DNA of 6,152 nt from JBEKEX01 sp050013615 (GTDB lineage Bacteria; Chloroflexota; Anaerolineae; Anaerolineales; Anaerolineaceae): assembly GCA_050013615.1 (NCBI GenBank), contig JBEKEX010000159.1:1-6152 (forward strand), given 5' to 3'. Positions 5,690-6,152 of this stretch are shown here, one piece after another. The position numbers and the translations under genes are program-made. Each line of letters starts with the position of its first letter. The stretch's first letter is position 1. The notes under the pieces are model-generated. The model was not told the origin of the DNA. It saw nothing but the letters and a program-made list of their open reading frames with translations, and did not search any database.

Positions 5690-6152
5690 ATGGCAACGAT
5701 ATTCGATAAATTCAGCATGAAGGGGCAGGTGGCTGTGGTGACGGGCGGGGCGGGGTTGCTGGGCACCCAGTTCTGCCGCACGCTGGCCCAGGCCGGAGCA
5801 CAGGTCGTTCTGGCCGATTTCGATCTGGCAGCTGCCGATAAAGTAGCCCAGCAGTTGAAGAGCGAGGGACTGCAAGCGATGCCGGTTGGTGTGGATGTGA
5901 CCAGCGTCGAATCTACAGCAGCAATGGTGGCTGCGACCGTGAAAGCGCTGGGTCGTTTGGATGTGCTGGTGTGCAGCGCCGCCAAGGACCCCAAGTTCGA
6001 CCCCAGCCATCACGAGCAGCAGAGCAATGCGTTTGAATCGTATCCGTTGGAGTCCTGGAAACAGGCGCTCGAAGTGAACCTGACAGGTTTGTTTTTGTGC
6101 GCCCAGGCGGCGGTCAAGCCCATGCTGGTACAGGAGCATGGCGTCATCATCA
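5690..6152 (+). CDS. Short-chain dehydrogenase/reductase, possible PtmA-like, 3'-truncated by window edge
   Basis: The first 154 residues of a classical-type SDR (usual length about 250-280). The reading frame is open to the window edge. The cofactor loop TGGAGLLG at 18-25 follows the first strand, D43 in LADF ends the second strand and favours NAD(H), and VDVT at 68-71 supplies the adenine-contacting aspartate (D69). N130 in VNLTG is the conserved helix-4 asparagine. The catalytic Ser and YxxxK lie beyond the edge and cannot be checked. The usual NNAG motif reads CSAA (95-98) and is followed by KDPKFDP; from memory, PtmA-like SDRs have a similar NNAAxDPKF arrangement, but with asparagines. 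Starts at ATG 5690 with GGAAG six bases upstream, 38 bases after the Gfo/Idh gene, probably the same transcript. SDR membership is secure; PtmA-like function is an inference from context and this motif. Confidence 0.87.
   Translation, partial: MATIFDKFSMKGQVAVVTGGAGLLGTQFCRTLAQAGAQVVLADFDLAAADKVAQQLKSEGLQAMPVGVDVTSVESTAAMVAATVKALGRLDVLVCSAAKDPKFDPSHHEQQSNAFESYPLESWKQALEVNLTGLFLCAQAAVKPMLVQEHGVII

Noticed and set aside
5533..6139. Two overlapping antisense open frames of about 150 codons opposite the end of the Gfo/Idh gene and the SDR gene
   Set aside because: The sense strand carries unmistakable SDR and Gfo/Idh motifs; the antisense products show no domain and no plausible operon context.

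Overview
The window is one stretch of co-directional (+ strand) genes that looks like part of a surface-glycan locus for a nonulosonic acid, meaning sialic acid or a sialic-acid-like sugar such as legionaminic acid. Six coding regions fill almost all of it. There are no RNA genes, insertion sequences or CRISPR arrays, and the longest gap between genes is 77 bases. Both ends are cut: the first gene lacks its N-terminal part and the last lacks its C-terminal part.

Layout: (1) 1-888, the C-terminal three quarters of a hydrolysing UDP-GlcNAc 2-epimerase of the NeuC/LegG family; (2) 890-1597, a CMP-nonulosonate synthetase (NeuA/LegF/PtmB family), one base after the previous stop; (3) 1608-2564, a D-2-hydroxyacid dehydrogenase of the SerA superfamily; (4) after a 77-base gap, 2642-4654, a polytopic membrane protein resembling GT-C glycosyltransferases, with a soluble TPR-like tail; (5) 4668-5651, a Gfo/Idh/MocA oxidoreductase; (6) 5690 to the window end, a short-chain dehydrogenase (SDR).

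How they may work together: NeuC/LegG releases the free 2-epimerised sugar (ManNAc or a 2,4-diacetamido-trideoxy-mannose analogue). A synthase (NeuB/LegI, not in the window) would condense it with PEP, and the cytidylyltransferase would activate the product as a CMP-sugar. A Gfo/Idh protein and an SDR beside these two genes recall the Campylobacter ptm locus for legionaminic acid (ptmD, ptmF, ptmB, ptmA), so legionaminic acid or a relative is my preferred reading over plain N-acetylneuraminate. That is an inference from gene-family context. The hydroxyacid dehydrogenase and the GT-C-like protein are not part of the textbook pathway and are the least explained elements.

Organism: a bacterium of moderately high GC, about 60-65% in hand-counted lines of the enzyme genes. 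The GT-C-like protein with a TPR tail resembles, by memory only, proteins of Anaerolineae (Chloroflexota); treat this as a weak guess. The N-terminal half of that membrane-protein gene is clearly AT-richer (35-40% GC in sampled lines) than the rest, suggesting a separate history.
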